Source of the DNA: Paenibacillus sp. FSL K6-1096
Lineage (GTDB): Bacteria; Bacillota; Bacilli; Paenibacillales; Paenibacillaceae
Direction: 5' to 3'
DNA length: 64,000 nucleotides
NCBI RefSeq assembly: GCF_037977055.1
Contig: NZ_CP150274.1
Coordinates: 6,510,001 to 6,574,000 of the forward strand
The notes beneath the pieces are model-generated. The model saw only the letters and a program-made list of their open reading frames with translations, was not told where the DNA came from and did no database searches. Made by a program: the position numbers and the translations under genes. This document shows positions 50,600 to 59,428 of this stretch, piece by piece (the first letter of the stretch is position 1; the number at the start of each line of letters is the position of its first letter).

Positions 50600-52144
50600 A
50601 TGTTGAAGCCAATATGCAAGGTGCTGATTGTGGACGATGAAGTCCTGGTGCGGCAAGGGATTAAATATGTGCTGGACTGGGAGCAGGAAGGATTCCAGAT
50701 TGTGGGCGAAGCGGCTAACGGGCGGGAAGCGCTGGATTCGCTGCCGACCCTGCAGCCGCATATCATCCTTACGGATATTGTCATGCCGGTGATGGATGGC
50801 GAGGAGTTCACCCGGCTGGTGAAGCGCGATTATCCGGCTACCCAGGTAATTGTGTTAAGCAGCTTCAGCGAGTTCCATTATGTGCGCTCGACGTTCCAGC
50901 ATGGGGTGGCGGATTATATTCTGAAGCCGAAGCTGGAAGCCGGAGCCTTATTGCAGGTGTTAAAAATGACCCGGGAACGCATCCCGGAACTGAGTGAAGC
51001 CGGAGGACAAACGGAGGCAGCCGCGCAGCCGCTGGATAGCCTGCTCGGCCGGATGCTGTCCGGTTACCGGCTGCCGCCGGAGGGCGAAGCGGAGGTGAAG
51101 CGGCAGCTTCCGTATGAAGGCTTCGCGCTGCTGGGCTGGGAGCTGGCACAGCAAGCCGCCGCCATCACTACCATTAGCGGAGAACTACGCAAGCGTGTTC
51201 CGGGACTGGTGCCCTGCGTTCTTCCAGGCACAGAGCCACCGGGGACTACTTACATGCTGCTTAATCTGCCGGAGGCCCATTGGCCGCAGCTGCTGGAGGC
51301 TGTAAACCACTTGGCCGATACACTGGCCGGGCAAGAAACAGAAATTAGGCTGACATTAAGCCGGAGATTCAGTTCGCTCAGCGAACTGGCGGCCGTCCAG
51401 CAGGAGAGCAATGCGAGACTACAGCAGTGCCGGTTCTTCAGGCCGGATCAGATCCTGCTCGTCCAAGGAGAACAGTCAGTTCAGGAGACTCCACTGCCCA
51501 AGTTCAATCTTACGCAGTTCACAGACCAGTTGAAGCGGCAGCAACTGGCGGAAGCATTCGGTGACCTGCATCAGCATGTGGCTGCGCTCAGCCGCCGGGA
51601 TGACGGGGATGTGTATCAGTTCAAGTCCTTCCTGGGCAATATCATCTTCAATATTACGAATCAATTCAGCCATCTGCCGGAGCTGGAGGATGGCAAATAC
51701 GGCCTGTTCCGGGCCGTCGATGAAGCGGTTACGGCAGAGCAGGCCATGCAGATACTGGATGATTACCTGGCCCGGATTATGGAGCTGACTTCATCGGCAG
51801 CGGCTGCACCGGGCGGCAATACCAATATGACGAGGCTGCTTCAGTACATAGAAGAGCATTATACTGAGCCGCTGACCCTAACGGAGCTGGCCCGTCATTT
51901 TCATTTCAATCCTTCGTATCTGTCGAGCCTGTTCACGACCTATAATCACGAAGGCTTCAAGGAGCATCTGAACACGGTCCGCACAGGCAAGGCGGCAGAG
52001 CTGCTGCGGGCCGGGGAGGCGCCTATAGCGGAGATTAGCAGTATGGTCGGGTACGGGGACCACAGCTATTTTTGCAAAGTGTTCAAGAAGTATTACGGCT
52101 TATCCCCCAGCGGCTACCGGCGTCAGTATTACGGGCAGGAGTAG
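50600..52144 (+). CDS. Response regulator with AraC output domain (YesN-like)
   Basis: A 514-residue response regulator. The receiver domain (5-125) has the acidic pocket VDDE, phospho-acceptor D59 in ILTDIVMPVMDG, and the conserved lysine in YILKPK. A long middle region (150-400) is of the kind found in YesN/LytT-like sugar regulators, and the C-terminus (about 410-510) is an AraC double helix-turn-helix (LTELARHFHFNPSYLSSLF). It should activate the ABC transporter genes downstream when phosphorylated by the kinase encoded 5 nt later. The ATG at 50600 has GGGAGG 10 nt upstream. Confidence 0.94.
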   Translation: MLKPICKVLIVDDEVLVRQGIKYVLDWEQEGFQIVGEAANGREALDSLPTLQPHIILTDIVMPVMDGEEFTRLVKRDYPATQVIVLSSFSEFHYVRSTFQHGVADYILKPKLEAGALLQVLKMTRERIPELSEAGGQTEAAAQPLDSLLGRMLSGYRLPPEGEAEVKRQLPYEGFALLGWELAQQAAAITTISGELRKRVPGLVPCVLPGTEPPGTTYMLLNLPEAHWPQLLEAVNHLADTLAGQETEIRLTLSRRFSSLSELAAVQQESNARLQQCRFFRPDQILLVQGEQSVQETPLPKFNLTQFTDQLKRQQLAEAFGDLHQHVAALSRRDDGDVYQFKSFLGNIIFNITNQFSHLPELEDGKYGLFRAVDEAVTAEQAMQILDDYLARIMELTSSAAAAPGGNTNMTRLLQYIEEHYTEPLTLTELARHFHFNPSYLSSLFTTYNHEGFKEHLNTVRTGKAAELLRAGEAPIAEISSMVGYGDHSYFCKVFKKYYGLSPSGYRRQYYGQE

Positions 52145-52149
52145 AGTAT

Positions 52150-53925
52150 ATGCGCAGATACTGGGAGCGGTTCAAATTCCACAGCCTGTTTATCAAAATC
52201 TTCATCGTCATGCTGTTCAGCATCATCGCCGTAGCCATCGCCTCCTCCTGGACGACTGTCCGTATGTCGGAAAAGCTGTTCATGAATACGTTCAGCATTA
52301 CGAATTCCAAGGTGATCAGCCAGATTAAGGCGAGCTTTGAAGCTTTTCATTACTCGGTCGTAACGGCCACCAACAATACCCAGCTAAGCGGCACCATCCG
52401 CTCCTTCCTGAGTGAGGAGGACTCGGACTCCCTGCGGATGCTGCGGACCTATTACAACATGACCACGCAGATGAAGAAGATCCAATCTACGCTCGATGCC
52501 TACCAGGTTGGGATCAAAATCCTGGGCAAAAACGGCCGCAGCTACTCCACCAACACGAACAATCTGCTGATGAGTGACCGCGAGCTTGAGCAGCATGAGC
52601 TGACACGGAATACGCTGGCTGAGCCGAAACGGCTGATGTACCAGTTCTATGAGGAGACGGTGCAGGATTCGCCGCAGAAGCAGGCGATGATCGTGGGCAG
52701 CAAGGCGCTGATGGACCGGACGAGCGGCGATATATACGGGACGCTGTATTTTACCATTCATGAACAGGATTTCCGCTCCTTCTACGGGAGCTTTGTCAGT
52801 AACGGGAACGATGTGGCAATTCTCAATAAGCAGGGAGTTATTGTATCCAGTAACCGAAGTGAGCTGATGGGCCGGCAGGCAGTGGATCTGTTGCAGGTGG
52901 CGAGGGAGATTGAGGAGCAGCAGCTTGCTTACCAGAACATTGATTTCCAGGGGACCGATTCGATTCTGATTGCGGATTACCTGCCGTCTTATGATTTCTA
53001 TATTGTGAACCTGATCGATAAGCAGACGGCCCTCGGCCAGATGGTTAACGGTAAAATGGTCGTGCTGTTCTGCTCAGCCATCGTGGCCGTGGCCCTGATC
53101 GTAGTGTTCCTAATCTTCAGAAGGCTGACCCGGTCGCTCACGCTGCTTACCCGGCAGATGTCCAAAATCACCGAGCGTAACTTCCACAATTACATTACGG
53201 TTACGGGCAGCTTTGAAGTTCAGGAGCTGGGCCATGCCTATAACTATATGCTGGATGAGCTAAATGAATATGTCGAGAAGCTGGTGGAGACGCAGAAGGA
53301 GCAGCGGAATGCCGAGCTTGCGGCCTTGCAGCATCAGATTAACCCGCATTTTCTGTACAATACGCTGGCCTCGGTGAAATTCCTGGTGCAGCAGGGCAGT
53401 CAGGAGAAGGCGGTGCAGACGATTCATGCGCTGATCTCGATGCTGCAGAACGCACTGAGCAATGTCAGTGAGAGCATTACCGTGGCGCAGGAGCTGGAGA
53501 ATCTGAAGTCTTATGTGTTCATCAACCATGTGCGGTACGGCGAACGGATCAGGGTGAATTTCTTCGTCTCCCCGGATTGTATGGAATACCACCTGCCGAA
53601 GCTGATTATTCAGCCGTTTATTGAGAATGCCTTCTTCCATGCGTTCACGCGCAAAAGCGGCGGATATATCCATATCCTCATCTCCCGGGATGCCGGATCT
53701 CTGCTCTGTGAGGTGGTTGACAACGGGGACGGGATGGACACCGGAGCAGCAGATCTGCCCATGTCCGGCCTGGCGGCGAAGCGCCAGCTGTTCACCGGAA
53801 TCGGTATCCGCAATGTGCATGACCGGCTGGTGCTGATGTACGGCGAAGAGTATGGAGTCACTATTAAGAGTACCCCAGACGAGGGGACCGCGATCCGAAT
53901 CCGCCTGCCCCTGATGAAGGAGTGA
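52150..53925 (+). CDS. Sensor histidine kinase, YesM-like
   Basis: A 591-residue membrane kinase. Transmembrane helices at about 12-35 and 301-323 flank a 265-residue extracytoplasmic sensor; a HAMP linker follows, then the His_kinase box ALQHQINPHFLYNTLASVKF with H400 and the ATPase domain with its N box (IENAFFHAF), VVDNGDGMD and GIGIRNVHDRL. The ATG at 52150 has AGGAG 8 nt before; the open frame upstream overlaps the regulator gene. It likely senses extracellular sugar directly or through the adjacent binding protein. Confidence 0.95.
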   Translation: MRRYWERFKFHSLFIKIFIVMLFSIIAVAIASSWTTVRMSEKLFMNTFSITNSKVISQIKASFEAFHYSVVTATNNTQLSGTIRSFLSEEDSDSLRMLRTYYNMTTQMKKIQSTLDAYQVGIKILGKNGRSYSTNTNNLLMSDRELEQHELTRNTLAEPKRLMYQFYEETVQDSPQKQAMIVGSKALMDRTSGDIYGTLYFTIHEQDFRSFYGSFVSNGNDVAILNKQGVIVSSNRSELMGRQAVDLLQVAREIEEQQLAYQNIDFQGTDSILIADYLPSYDFYIVNLIDKQTALGQMVNGKMVVLFCSAIVAVALIVVFLIFRRLTRSLTLLTRQMSKITERNFHNYITVTGSFEVQELGHAYNYMLDELNEYVEKLVETQKEQRNAELAALQHQINPHFLYNTLASVKFLVQQGSQEKAVQTIHALISMLQNALSNVSESITVAQELENLKSYVFINHVRYGERIRVNFFVSPDCMEYHLPKLIIQPFIENAFFHAFTRKSGGYIHILISRDAGSLLCEVVDNGDGMDTGAADLPMSGLAAKRQLFTGIGIRNVHDRLVLMYGEEYGVTIKSTPDEGTAIRIRLPLMKE

Positions 53926-53965
53926 GATTATTACCATTTTCCAAAAAAAGAACAAACGGCAGACA

Positions 53966-53979
53966 GGGTAGCGCTTACA
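53966..53979. promoter_or_regulatory. Weak cre-like site
   Basis: GGGTAGCGCTTACA matches the right half and centre of the CcpA cre consensus but not the left half. It is a second, weaker copy upstream of the better site at 54059. Confidence 0.35.
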
Positions 53980-54058
53980 ATCAGGCGAAATAATGACCAA
54001 TCCCCATAAAGTAAGTTCTAACGGGTCCCCGGGGGCGGGTGATAAGATTATTTATGTA

Positions 54059-54072
54059 AATAAGCGCTTACA
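54059..54072. promoter_or_regulatory. CcpA cre-like operator
   Basis: AATAAGCGCTTACA matches 12 of 14 positions of the cre consensus TGWAANCGNTNWCA and is centred about 50 nt upstream of the binding-protein start. It suggests carbon catabolite control of this sugar importer. Confidence 0.65.
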
Positions 54073-54116
54073 TTCAAGCGGGAGACAGTAAAGCGCATCA
54101 AAGGGGAGGCTTACCA

Positions 54117-55442
54117 ATGAAAAAAGGCTTTGCGTTAGTCCTGATTTGCCTGCTTCTGCTTACGGCCTGCAGCTCGAACTCCGGCTCCAAGAACACCGGC
54201 AGCGGAGCGGATGCTGGAAAGACAGAGAATACAGCAGCTTCAGAGCCTGCACAGGCGAAGGAAATTACGATTTGGGCTTGGGACCCTGCTTTTAACATTG
54301 CTGCATTAGAAGTAGCCAAGGCCGAATATGCCAAGACGAACCCGGATGTGAACATTAACATTGTGGAATACGCCCAGGCGGATATTATCCAGAAGCTGAA
54401 CACGGGGTTGAATTCCGGGACCACCAAGGGTCTGCCGAACATCGTGCTGATTGAGGATTACCGTTCCCAGAGCTTCCTCCAGTCCTACAAGGATTCCTTC
54501 TACGATCTGAGCAGCTCGATCAAGGGCGCTGACTTCGCAGATTACAAAAGCGGGCCGACCAGTCTGGACGGGAAGCAGTACGGGGTTCCTTTTGACTCTG
54601 GCGTCACCGGACTCTATGTCAGAACGGACTATCTGGAGCAGGCAGGCTACAAGCTGGCTGATCTGCAGGATATTGACTGGAAGCAATATATTGAAATTGG
54701 CAAAGCCGTGAAAGAGAAAACGGGCAAGGCGCTGATTACGCTGGACCCGAACGACCTCGGGCTGATCCGGGTGATGATTCAATCCGCAGGCGAGTGGTAT
54801 CTGAAGGAAGACGGCAAGACGCCGAATCTGGCGGGTAATGCGCCGCTTAAGGAAGCTTTTGAAATCTATAAGGAGCTGACTGAATCTAACGTAGCCAAGG
54901 TGCATGCGGACTGGAGCCAATTCGTGGCCGCTCTGAACAGCGGCGATGTAGCCTCCGTGCCGACAGGCAACTGGATCACCCCTTCGATTACGGCGGAAGC
55001 GTCCCAATCCGGCAAGTGGGGCATTGCACCGCTTCCTAAGCTGACTGCGAACGAATCTGTTCATGCGTCGAACTTAGGCGGCAGCTCCTGGTATGTCATG
55101 AATGTGGACGGCAAGGAGACGGCAGCGGACTTCATGGCGAAGACCTTCGGCTCGAATGTGGAAATGTACCAGAAGCTGCTCACGGACATCGGTGTTATTG
55201 GTACCTTCAAAGCGGCTGCGGGCGGAGAGGCTTACAGCCAGGGTAATGAATTCTTCAGCGGCCAAAAGGTGGTAGCGGATTTCGCGGCCTGGACGGAGCA
55301 GATCCCCAGCGTCAATTACGGAATCAACACGTATGCGATTGAAGACATCCTGATTGTAGAGATGCAGAATTATCTGAACGGCAAGGATATTGACAGCGTG
55401 CTGAACGATGCTCAGGCTCAAGCCGAGTCACAGATTAAATAG
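54117..55442 (+). CDS. Sugar ABC transporter solute-binding lipoprotein
   Basis: A 441-residue extracytoplasmic binding protein (family 1). The lipoprotein signal MKKGFALVLICLLLLTAC gives a lipidated C18, followed by a Ser/Gly/Ala/Glu-rich linker. The domain begins KEITIWAWDPAFNIAALEVA; PNIVLIEDYRSQSFL and GVPFDSGVTGLYVRTDYL are typical of CUT1 binding proteins. GGGGAGG precedes the ATG. It starts the transporter operon controlled by the YesMN pair just upstream. Confidence 0.95.
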   Translation: MKKGFALVLICLLLLTACSSNSGSKNTGSGADAGKTENTAASEPAQAKEITIWAWDPAFNIAALEVAKAEYAKTNPDVNINIVEYAQADIIQKLNTGLNSGTTKGLPNIVLIEDYRSQSFLQSYKDSFYDLSSSIKGADFADYKSGPTSLDGKQYGVPFDSGVTGLYVRTDYLEQAGYKLADLQDIDWKQYIEIGKAVKEKTGKALITLDPNDLGLIRVMIQSAGEWYLKEDGKTPNLAGNAPLKEAFEIYKELTESNVAKVHADWSQFVAALNSGDVASVPTGNWITPSITAEASQSGKWGIAPLPKLTANESVHASNLGGSSWYVMNVDGKETAADFMAKTFGSNVEMYQKLLTDIGVIGTFKAAAGGEAYSQGNEFFSGQKVVADFAAWTEQIPSVNYGINTYAIEDILIVEMQNYLNGKDIDSVLNDAQAQAESQIK

Positions 55443-55552
55443 TCAGGTTCTGAACACAGTGGGCCTTGGGCGTGTCCGGCAGCTTCCGGGAGTTCGGGAG
55501 GCGGGCGCGTCCGGGGTTTATTTTATAATAATCAGGAAGGGACTGGGCGGCT

Positions 55553-56449
55553 GTGCAGCATACCCATTCAAAACTTAAGCTCCGCACCAAAAGCGTGTTA
55601 ACCGGATGGTCCTTCGTCCTGCTTGCGGTCATTCTGATCTTCGTCTTCTATTTCTATCCGATGCTTCAGGCACTTATTCTGTCGTTCCAGACGGGAACGG
55701 GCGGCAATCTTACCTTCACCGGCTTCGACAACTATTCACGGCTTCTGTCCGACCAGACGTTCCTTGTCTCCGTTAAGAACACCTTCATCTATCTGCTGGT
55801 TCAAGTGCCGCTGATGATCATCCTCGCGCTGTTTATCTCGGTGCTGCTGAATGACAGCAAGCTGAGATTCAAGGGATTTTACCGGACGGCGATCTTCTTG
55901 CCTTGTGTCACTTCGCTGGTTGCGTATTCCGTGGTCTTCAAATATCTGTTCGCCGGCAATGGGCTGGTCAATACGCTGCTGCTGAAGCTCCATCTGGTCA
56001 GTGCCCCGATTGAATGGATCACCGATCCGTTCTGGGCTAAAATCACCATTATCATTGCAATTACCTGGCGCTGGACGGGTTATAATATGATCTTTTACCT
56101 GTCAGCCCTGCAAAATATCGATCACTCCATCTACGAGGCCGCCAGAATTGACGGAGCATCGGCTTCCCGCCAGTTCTTCGGAATTACGGTCCCGCTGCTG
56201 AAGCCGATCATCCTGTTCACCTCAATCACCTCAACCATCGGCACGCTGCAATTGTTCGACGAGGTTATGAATATTACGAAGGGCGGCCCGGGCAACGCGA
56301 CCCAGACGATCTCCCAGTATATCTACAATTTGTCGTTCAAGTATTCAGCGGACTTCGGGTATGCAGCCACCGTATCGTATTCCATCGTGATTATGATTGC
56401 ACTGCTCTCGGTGATCCAGTTCAAAGTGGCAGGTGATAAGAATGGCTAA
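55553..56449 (+). CDS. Sugar ABC transporter permease (MalF/LacF-like)
   Basis: A 298-residue CUT1 permease with six membrane helices. The EAA loop is IYEAARIDGASASRQFFGIT near residue 195. Translation starts at a GTG (55553) with AAGGGA about 11 nt upstream. The 110-nt gap from the binding-protein gene is GC-rich and may form weak secondary structure that lowers permease expression relative to the binding protein. It overlaps the next permease by 8 nt. Confidence 0.93.
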   Translation: MQHTHSKLKLRTKSVLTGWSFVLLAVILIFVFYFYPMLQALILSFQTGTGGNLTFTGFDNYSRLLSDQTFLVSVKNTFIYLLVQVPLMIILALFISVLLNDSKLRFKGFYRTAIFLPCVTSLVAYSVVFKYLFAGNGLVNTLLLKLHLVSAPIEWITDPFWAKITIIIAITWRWTGYNMIFYLSALQNIDHSIYEAARIDGASASRQFFGITVPLLKPIILFTSITSTIGTLQLFDEVMNITKGGPGNATQTISQYIYNLSFKYSADFGYAATVSYSIVIMIALLSVIQFKVAGDKNG

Positions 56450-57266
56450 AAGTAAACGTTTCTTCATGTACCTGTTCCTGAGCATCGCAGCCATCGTCTC
56501 CATCTTTCCGTTCCTGTGGATGGTGGTCAGCTCGACGAACCAGTCGGTGGATGTCACCCGCGGGCGGCTGCTGCCGGGGAACTACCTGCTGGAGAATCTG
56601 CGCAAGCTGCTGGACACCACGGACCTGCAGTTATCTCTGATGAATTCAGCGAAAATCTCGGTAACCACCACATTGCTGGCGCTGCTGATAGCCTCGCTGG
56701 CCGGTTACGGCTTCGAGGTGTTCCGCAGCCGTTCGAAGGATATCGTATTCAACATTCTGCTGCTGTCGATGATGATTCCGTTCGCTGCGCTGATGATCCC
56801 GCTCTACCGGATGTTTGGGCAGATCTCGAGTGTATTCCCGTGGATGGGCATCGATACGATGACCTCCGTCATTCTGCCTACCGTGACTACCGCGTTCCTG
56901 ATTTTCTTTTTCCGGCAGAGCACGAAGATGTTTCCGAAGGAGCTGCTGGAGGCCGGCCGGATGGATGGGCTTAGCGAGCTAGGCATCTTCCTGCGTATCT
57001 ATCTGCCGACGATGAAGACGACTTATGCTGCCGGAGCCATCATCACGTTCATGTCGAGCTGGAACAACTATCTCTGGCCGCTGATCGTACTGCAAACGCC
57101 GCAGACCAAAACGATGCCGCTGCTCATCTCCACTCTCGGCTCAGGCTACGCCCCGGACTACGGGATGATTATGATCGCAATTGTAATCGGCACGATTCCG
57201 ACCGCGCTGGTGTTCTTCGTAATGCAGAAGCAGTTTGTGGCGGGGATGATTGGGTCGGTGAAGTAA
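56442..57266 (+). CDS. Sugar ABC transporter permease (MalG/LacG-like)
   Basis: A 274-residue CUT1 permease, partner of the preceding one. The EAA motif is LLEAGRMDGLSELGIFLRI near residue 170, and the C-terminus ends KQFVAGMIGSVK as usual. The ATG at 56442 lies inside the last codons of the upstream gene (8-nt overlap). No ATPase or glycoside hydrolase gene follows, so the substrate must be processed by enzymes encoded elsewhere. Confidence 0.94.
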   Translation: MAKSKRFFMYLFLSIAAIVSIFPFLWMVVSSTNQSVDVTRGRLLPGNYLLENLRKLLDTTDLQLSLMNSAKISVTTTLLALLIASLAGYGFEVFRSRSKDIVFNILLLSMMIPFAALMIPLYRMFGQISSVFPWMGIDTMTSVILPTVTTAFLIFFFRQSTKMFPKELLEAGRMDGLSELGIFLRIYLPTMKTTYAAGAIITFMSSWNNYLWPLIVLQTPQTKTMPLLISTLGSGYAPDYGMIMIAIVIGTIPTALVFFVMQKQFVAGMIGSVK

Positions 57267-57724
57267 TGTGAACAGGATGCTCGTTGTTATTTGGGAATAG
57301 TCGTGGCTCCAGGGATTGTTTGGACTTTCGGACGCTATCGCTCCTACAGTTCCAAACATCCCCTCCGCCACTCCTCCCAAATGGAGGGAAGCTCAAGTTC
57401 ACTTGCTGTGGGGGGAGGGCAGGGGGAAAGACAAGAGCAAAAGCAAGAGCAAGAGCAAAAGCAAGAGCTCCTATGCTTAGTTGCACTCTGTACATCTATA
57501 TCGTCTGATATAACGCCGATTATTGGTTTAGGTGTATTTGGTACAATTAAACTGCCGCTATATCAAGGGTTCTCATCCATTCGGGCAAATTTAGTTGTAC
57601 AGACTGCATCTAGAGGTAGAAAGCCTTCCTTTTCACGGTTTTTAAGTGTACAGAATGCAACTATCACTAATCGCTGAATGTTCGCTTCGAACGCAGCATC
57701 ACACATTAGCTGATGACTACCGTA
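57267..57724. other. Intergenic region with repeats, no supported gene
   Basis: About 460 bases. It contains an inverted repeat GTTTGGA (57318-57324) / TCCAAAC (57351-57357), a G-rich stretch, a hexamer repeat (57434-57469) and two copies of a GTACAgaaTGCA-like element (about 57592-57610 and 57643-57663). Open frames through it depend on the repeats and lack ribosome sites. Confidence 0.65.
57434..57469. repeat. Hexanucleotide repeat (AGAGCA/AAAGCA)6
   Basis: Six tandem hexamers: AGAGCA, AAAGCA, AGAGCA, AGAGCA, AAAGCA, AGAGCT. The tract is purine-rich and directly follows a G-rich stretch. Confidence 0.85.
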
Positions 57725-57752
57725 TTGACATATCGCAAATCATCAATATAAT
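57725..57752 (+). promoter_or_regulatory. Consensus sigma-A promoter of the ArsR gene
   Basis: TTGACA (57725-57730), 16 bp, TATAAT (57747-57752): both boxes match the consensus exactly. The spacer includes TCGCAA, a variant of the TCGCGA sites upstream of the MFS gene. The expected start of transcription falls at about 57759-57760, the A of the ATG. Confidence 0.88.
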
Positions 57753-57759
57753 AAAATTT

Positions 57760-58062
57760 ATGAATCCAATTGATGTATTTAAGGCTTTGTCGAACGAATC
57801 CAGGTTACAGATCTTACAATGGCTCAAAGAGCCATATGTTCATTTTAAACCCCATGAAGGAGTGGATATGGAAGAGATCGGGGTTTGTGTAAGTCAAATA
57901 ACCGACAAGCTCAACATGACTCAGTCCACGGCCTCCCAATATCTTGCGATGTTGCAGCGGGCAGGGCTGATCACTACAAAACGTATAGGCAAATTTACGT
58001 ATTATCAGAGAGACGAGGAAGCCATACGCCAGTTAGCCCAGTATACGATGAGTGAGATGTAA
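57760..58062 (+). CDS. ArsR family transcriptional regulator
   Basis: A 100-residue winged-helix repressor of the ArsR fold. It has PIDVFKALSNESRLQILQWL, the recognition helix MTQSTASQYLAMLQRAGLIT and the wing RIGKFTYYQRDE. A cysteine lies in EEIGVCVSQI, but no classical metal-binding pair is seen. There is no ribosome binding site; the start follows a perfect promoter so closely that the mRNA is probably leaderless. It precedes an MFS exporter by 143 nt and likely represses it and itself through TCGCGA-type sites. Confidence 0.9.
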   Translation: MNPIDVFKALSNESRLQILQWLKEPYVHFKPHEGVDMEEIGVCVSQITDKLNMTQSTASQYLAMLQRAGLITTKRIGKFTYYQRDEEAIRQLAQYTMSEM

Positions 58063-58116
58063 GAGAGATAAAACTGAGTTCGTACTTGGAATTCAGCTTT
58101 ATTTCAGTGCAACAAT

Positions 58117-58165
58117 TTGACAATTCGCGATATGTCTTTTGGTTTATCATATCGACATTTCGCGA
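58117..58165 (+). promoter_or_regulatory. Candidate ArsR operator/promoter region of the MFS gene
   Basis: Two TCGCGA sites (58125-58130 and 58160-58165) are each preceded by a TTGACA- or TCGACA-like hexamer (58117-58122, 58152-58157). The second gives a plausible promoter with TAAAAT 16 bp further on. The first resembles the ArsR promoter TTGACATATCGCAA, so one regulator probably reads all three. Confidence 0.55.
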
Positions 58166-58204
58166 TTTATAAATAAAATAAAATCAAAGGAGTTGGATCA
58201 TTCT

Positions 58205-59374
58205 ATGTCTGTAAGCTGGAAGGTGTATATTTTAGCCATTGTGAGTTTTTTAGTAGGGACGTCCGAGTATATTCTCTCTGGTATTTTAGATAAGGTATCT
58301 GTTTCTTTAGGTGTTTCGGTGTCTGCCGCCGGGCAATTAATTACGATTTTTTCGCTAGTCTACGCTATATTCACTCCCATTCTTATGGCGCTAACCGCAA
58401 GTATGGACAGACGGAAATTAATTATGACGGGGCTGGGGTTGTTTGTGATCTCTAACATTCTCGCCGTTATTCTTCCCGGGTACGGATTGTTTGTGGTGGC
58501 CCGCATTATTATGGCCATGGGTGCAGGTGTAGTGGTGGTTACCGCCTTAAACATCGCAGCAAAAATTGCCCCTGAGGGTAAACAGGCAAGTGCGATTGCA
58601 ACCGTCGTAATGGGCTTTACCGCATCGTTAATCATTGGCGTACCTCTTGGGCGCATTGCAGCGGATACGCTTGGCTGGAAGTCTGTGTTTGGGGCAATTG
58701 CCCTTCTAGGTATTGTTGCTATGGTCATCCTTTCATTCGCCATCCCGCGTGTGAAGGGAGATGAACCGATTCCATTACGGCAACAACTAAGTTTACTCAA
58801 AAAGCCTAAGGTCGCATTGGGACTCGCGATTACCTTCTTTTGGCTCGGTGGATATTCGGTTACCTATACGTATCTTTCACCGTATCTGCTTGGAGTATCG
58901 GGCATAAGCGATAAATATCTCAGCGGAGCTCTGCTTATATTCGGTATAGCCAGCATGATCGGCTCCAAAATAGGTGGCCTCAGCACGGACCGCTGGGGGG
59001 TTAATCGAACATTGTCCAGCGGGTTGATACTGCATATTGTAATGCTGATTCTGTTGTCTATGGTGACGAATACGTTCATTGGTGTCATGGTTGTGCTATT
59101 GTTGTGGTCGTTCTCCGCATGGTCCTCTGGTCCAACCCAGCAATATCATTTAACAACAATTGAACCCGAAGCCTCAGGAGTGATGCTTGGTCTTAATCAG
59201 TCGATGATGCAGCTGTCTATGGCCGCAGGTGCTGGTATAGGCGGGGTAGCGATTCAAAAGGTCTCGCTTGCATCGATTACATGGATTGGTGCTGCAGGAG
59301 TTGCGATTGCTATAATCGCTATGTTCCTTTTATATAGAATGAATTCAAGAACAGAGATGAGTATTCAATATTAA
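58205..59374 (+). CDS. MFS transporter, DHA1-type drug/sugar efflux
   Basis: A 389-residue 12-helix major facilitator protein. The motif A region is TASMDRRKLIMTGL between helices 2 and 3, and FLVGTSEYILSGIL opens helix 1 as in the AraJ/YbcL/DHA1 exporters. AAAGGAG lies 12 nt before the ATG. Base composition is visibly more AT-rich than the sugar transporter genes upstream, in common with the ArsR gene, so the pair may be a recent acquisition. It probably exports a toxic small molecule that the ArsR protein senses. Confidence 0.93.
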   Translation: MSVSWKVYILAIVSFLVGTSEYILSGILDKVSVSLGVSVSAAGQLITIFSLVYAIFTPILMALTASMDRRKLIMTGLGLFVISNILAVILPGYGLFVVARIIMAMGAGVVVVTALNIAAKIAPEGKQASAIATVVMGFTASLIIGVPLGRIAADTLGWKSVFGAIALLGIVAMVILSFAIPRVKGDEPIPLRQQLSLLKKPKVALGLAITFFWLGGYSVTYTYLSPYLLGVSGISDKYLSGALLIFGIASMIGSKIGGLSTDRWGVNRTLSSGLILHIVMLILLSMVTNTFIGVMVVLLLWSFSAWSSGPTQQYHLTTIEPEASGVMLGLNQSMMQLSMAAGAGIGGVAIQKVSLASITWIGAAGVAIAIIAMFLLYRMNSRTEMSIQY

Positions 59375-59382
59375 GTTCTGAC

Positions 59383-59424
59383 AAAAAAGCGCGGTGACCG
59401 GTAATACGGACACCACGCTTTTTT
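59383..59424. terminator. Bidirectional terminator
   Basis: AAAAAAGCG-C-GGTG pairs with CACC-A-CGCTTTTTT (59383-59396 and 59411-59424), giving T-runs on both strands between the convergent MFS and AraC genes. Confidence 0.85.
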
Positions 59425-59428
59425 CATA

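Noticed and set aside
57284..57677. Two open frames downstream of the permease genes
   Set aside because: They depend on the hexamer repeat and G-rich stretch (Gln/Glu/Lys-rich output) and lack starts with ribosome sites.
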